Of a DNA stretch of 64,000 nucleotides, positions 62,526-64,000 are shown piece by piece. The notes below the pieces were generated by a model. It was not told the DNA's origin and ran no database searches. It worked only from the letters and a program-made list of their open reading frames with translations. Made by a program: the position numbers and the translations under genes. The first letter of the stretch is position 1. The number at the start of each line of letters is the position of its first letter. Source of the stretch: Streptomyces sp. GESEQ-4 (lineage in GTDB: Bacteria > Actinomycetota > Actinomycetes > Streptomycetales > Streptomycetaceae); contig NZ_JAFFSU010000016.1 of the NCBI RefSeq assembly GCF_017948455.1, forward strand, positions 1 to 64,000, read 5' to 3'.

Positions 62526-63425
62526 GGGGAACTGCGCCGGGCTCTGCACGACGGCGGGCTGTACGGCTCCTTTCTCGTCCGGGATCTGGAGACGGGTGAC
62601 GAGATCGGGATCGACCCCGACACCGAGTTGCCGGCCGCGTCACTCGTGAAAATCCCGCTGGCCCTGGCGACGCTGGAGCGCATCCGGCGCGGGGAACTCG
62701 ACGGCGCCAAGGTGATCGAGGTGGCGCCCGGACGGGTCACCACCCCCGGTCCGACCGGCCTGAGCCGGTTCCGGCACGCCGCCCACATCGCCGTGGAGGA
62801 CCTGCTCTACCTCAGCACCTGTATCAGCGACAGCAACGCCGCCGACGCCCTCTTCGAGCTGACTCCCCCTACCCAAGTCGGGGCGGTCCTGCACGAGTTC
62901 GGGCTGCGCGGCATCGCCGTCCGGCACACCATGGGCGAGTTGATGGACACCCCGGTGGAGCGTTTCGACCCCGCGGACGTCCATCTCGCGCATGCCCTCG
63001 CGATCGACGCCGGCACGCCGGGGCGCGGCCATCGGGTGCCGCAACTCGACATCTCGCGCGCGAACACCGGAACGGCACGGGCCTTCGTCGACCTCCTCCA
63101 GGCCCTGTGGACCGAGGGCGCCGAGCGCCCGGCGATCCACCCCGAGGTCGCCGCACAGGTACGCGGCTTCCTGGCCAACAACCTCCTGCGCAACCGCCTC
63201 GCCCCGGACTTCGAGTCCGACGCCTCCACCTGGTCCTCCAAGACCGGCACGCTGCTCAACCTGCGCCACGAGGTCGGCGTCGTCGAGCACGCCGACGGCC
63301 AGACCTACGCGATAGCCGCCCTGACCGAGTCGCAGGTGGCCGCCGGCCGGCAGCCGGGCGCCGACGCCCTCATGGGCCAGGTCGCCCGACGCCTGCGCGA
63401 CGAGCTCCGCTCGAGGTGGGTCTAG
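62499..63425 (+). CDS. blaB: SxxK penicillin-recognising regulatory protein (BlaB-like)
   Basis: 308 residues, MTTGTERLLGELRRALHDGG. Serine-transferase-type motifs are SLVK in LPAASLVKIPLAL, SDS in TCISDSNAADALF and KTG in SSKTGTLLNL. There is no signal peptide, so it is cytoplasmic. In S. cacaoi BlaB is required with BlaA for beta-lactamase induction, and its serine is important though it shows no lactamase activity. Start by ATGA overlap with the mini-cistron. Confidence 0.88.
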   Translation: MTTGTERLLGELRRALHDGGLYGSFLVRDLETGDEIGIDPDTELPAASLVKIPLALATLERIRRGELDGAKVIEVAPGRVTTPGPTGLSRFRHAAHIAVEDLLYLSTCISDSNAADALFELTPPTQVGAVLHEFGLRGIAVRHTMGELMDTPVERFDPADVHLAHALAIDAGTPGRGHRVPQLDISRANTGTARAFVDLLQALWTEGAERPAIHPEVAAQVRGFLANNLLRNRLAPDFESDASTWSSKTGTLLNLRHEVGVVEHADGQTYAIAALTESQVAAGRQPGADALMGQVARRLRDELRSRWV

Positions 63426-63449
63426 AGGCTAGGAGGCGACGGCGACCCG

Positions 63450-64000
63450 TCACTTACCGCAGTACTCCCCCTCGAGCACCGCGGCCGCGTCCCCGGTCCA
63501 GTCCCCGTTGAAGTTGAAGGCGAGGGAGTGGCGGCCGTCGGCGGTCGTGACGGCCACCGAGGAAGAGCCGTGGATGCCGCCCTCGTGGCCCCAGACGTGG
63601 ACGCCGCAGCTGAGCTCGACGTCCATCAGGCCGAGGCCGTAGCGGATGTCGTTCGTGTCGGGGTCCGTCACCGTGGTCTTCATCTCCTTCAGCTGCTCGG
63701 CCGGGAGCAGCCTGCCCTGCATCAGGGCGCGGTAGAAGCGGTTCAGGTCCGCCGAGTCGGAGATCATCCCGCCCGCGGCCCCGGCTCCGGAGGGGTTCAG
63801 CACCGTGACGTCGTACGTCGGTCCCGTCGCGTCCTCCGCCAGCTTGGAGTAGGCACGGCTGCTGGGCTGCGGGACGGTGGCCCGGGTGCCGGGGACGGAG
63901 GTGGCGGCGAGACGCAGGGGCTCGATGATGCGCCGGCGCACCTCGTCGCCGTACGAGCGTCCCGTGGCCTTCTCGATCACCATGCCCGCGACGATGTAGT
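63450..64000 (-). CDS. Serine hydrolase, beta-lactamase/DD-carboxypeptidase (R61-like), 3' part
   Basis: The C-terminal 178 or more residues are present; the frame continues past the window edge (YIVAGMVIEKATGRSY). Downstream motifs are AAGGMISDSADLNRFYRAL, RYGLGLMDV and the HxG box HVWGHEGGIHG (third motif of class C/R61 enzymes). The SxxK and YxN motifs lie outside. Likely an exported D-Ala-D-Ala carboxypeptidase or esterase. Convergent with blaB, 24 bp apart. Confidence 0.88.
   Translation of the reverse strand, partial: YIVAGMVIEKATGRSYGDEVRRRIIEPLRLAATSVPGTRATVPQPSSRAYSKLAEDATGPTYDVTVLNPSGAGAAGGMISDSADLNRFYRALMQGRLLPAEQLKEMKTTVTDPDTNDIRYGLGLMDVELSCGVHVWGHEGGIHGSSSVAVTTADGRHSLAFNFNGDWTGDAAAVLEGEYCGK

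Noticed and set aside
59837..62788. A 983-codon minus-strand open frame across the bla locus
   Set aside because: Spans blaL, blaA and the repeat in the wrong frame; the residues are compositional shadow with repeated units coming from the 125-bp duplication.

Overview
The window is high-GC actinobacterial DNA and almost certainly comes from a Streptomyces chromosome arm-proximal core. Signs are very strong third-position GC bias, frequent GTG starts, paired clpP1/clpP2 genes, an RNase E/G of about 1315 residues with long Arg/Ala/Glu arms, the mreBCD-pbp2-rodA block, a mycothiol-type thioredoxin-fold protein, and a Nur-type operator in front of sodF. From memory, the gene order follows the S. 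coelicolor SCO2595-SCO2643 stretch; this was not checked by search.

Layout. 0-1 kb: 5' end of obg, then rpmA and rplU (minus strand). 1-6.5 kb: a translationally coupled dTDP-L-rhamnose operon (rmlA-rmlB-rmlD-glycosyltransferase-rmlC), sitting between rne and rplU-rpmA-obg, which are normally close together. 6.7-10.7 kb: rne. 10.9-18.2 kb: a TIGR03936/DUF2344 protein, a membrane protein built from repeated Pro-Val-Gly hydrophobic units, a divergent LysR/RibD-fold reductase pair, a TIGR03960 radical SAM protein and a CYTH-CHAD protein. 18.2-24.6 kb: elongation/sporulation wall genes rodA, mrdA (PBP2), mreD, mreC and mreB. 24.9-30.2 kb: ndk, a DUF4233 protein, folC and valS. 30.3-36 kb: a Pro/Gln-rich membrane-anchored protein, then clpX, clpP2, clpP1 and tig. 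36.1-36.5 kb: tRNA-Pro(TGG) and tRNA-Gly(TCC).

36.5-50.2 kb is mixed: a small membrane protein, an acyltransferase, an HD hydrolase coupled to a membrane SpoIIE-type phosphatase, an Eis-like acetyltransferase, a Nei/Fpg glycosylase, rpiB, an amino-acid permease, a membrane Ser/Thr kinase, an LPKTG surface protein, bioY, sodF, a DUF574 methyltransferase and a histidine phosphatase. 50.2-55.6 kb is an uncharacterised carbohydrate locus: two FGGY kinases, a DeoR regulator, a SerA-like dehydrogenase and a tiny zinc ribbon, with conspicuous repeats. 55.6-59.1 kb: a DsbA-like protein and pepN. 59.2-64 kb: an AbiEi/DUF559-like protein and a bla locus with the S. cacaoi-type arrangement (class A beta-lactamase divergent from LysR blaA and SxxK protein blaB), then the 3' part of an R61-like serine hydrolase.

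Two structural points stand out. A 125-bp tandem duplication across the blaA/blaB junction created a 42-codon chimeric cistron joined to both neighbours by ATGA overlaps. Several intergenic gaps carry Streptomyces-type repetitive elements, the largest a near-palindrome of about 162 bp between ndk and the DUF4233 gene. No integrase, transposase or CRISPR array was seen.
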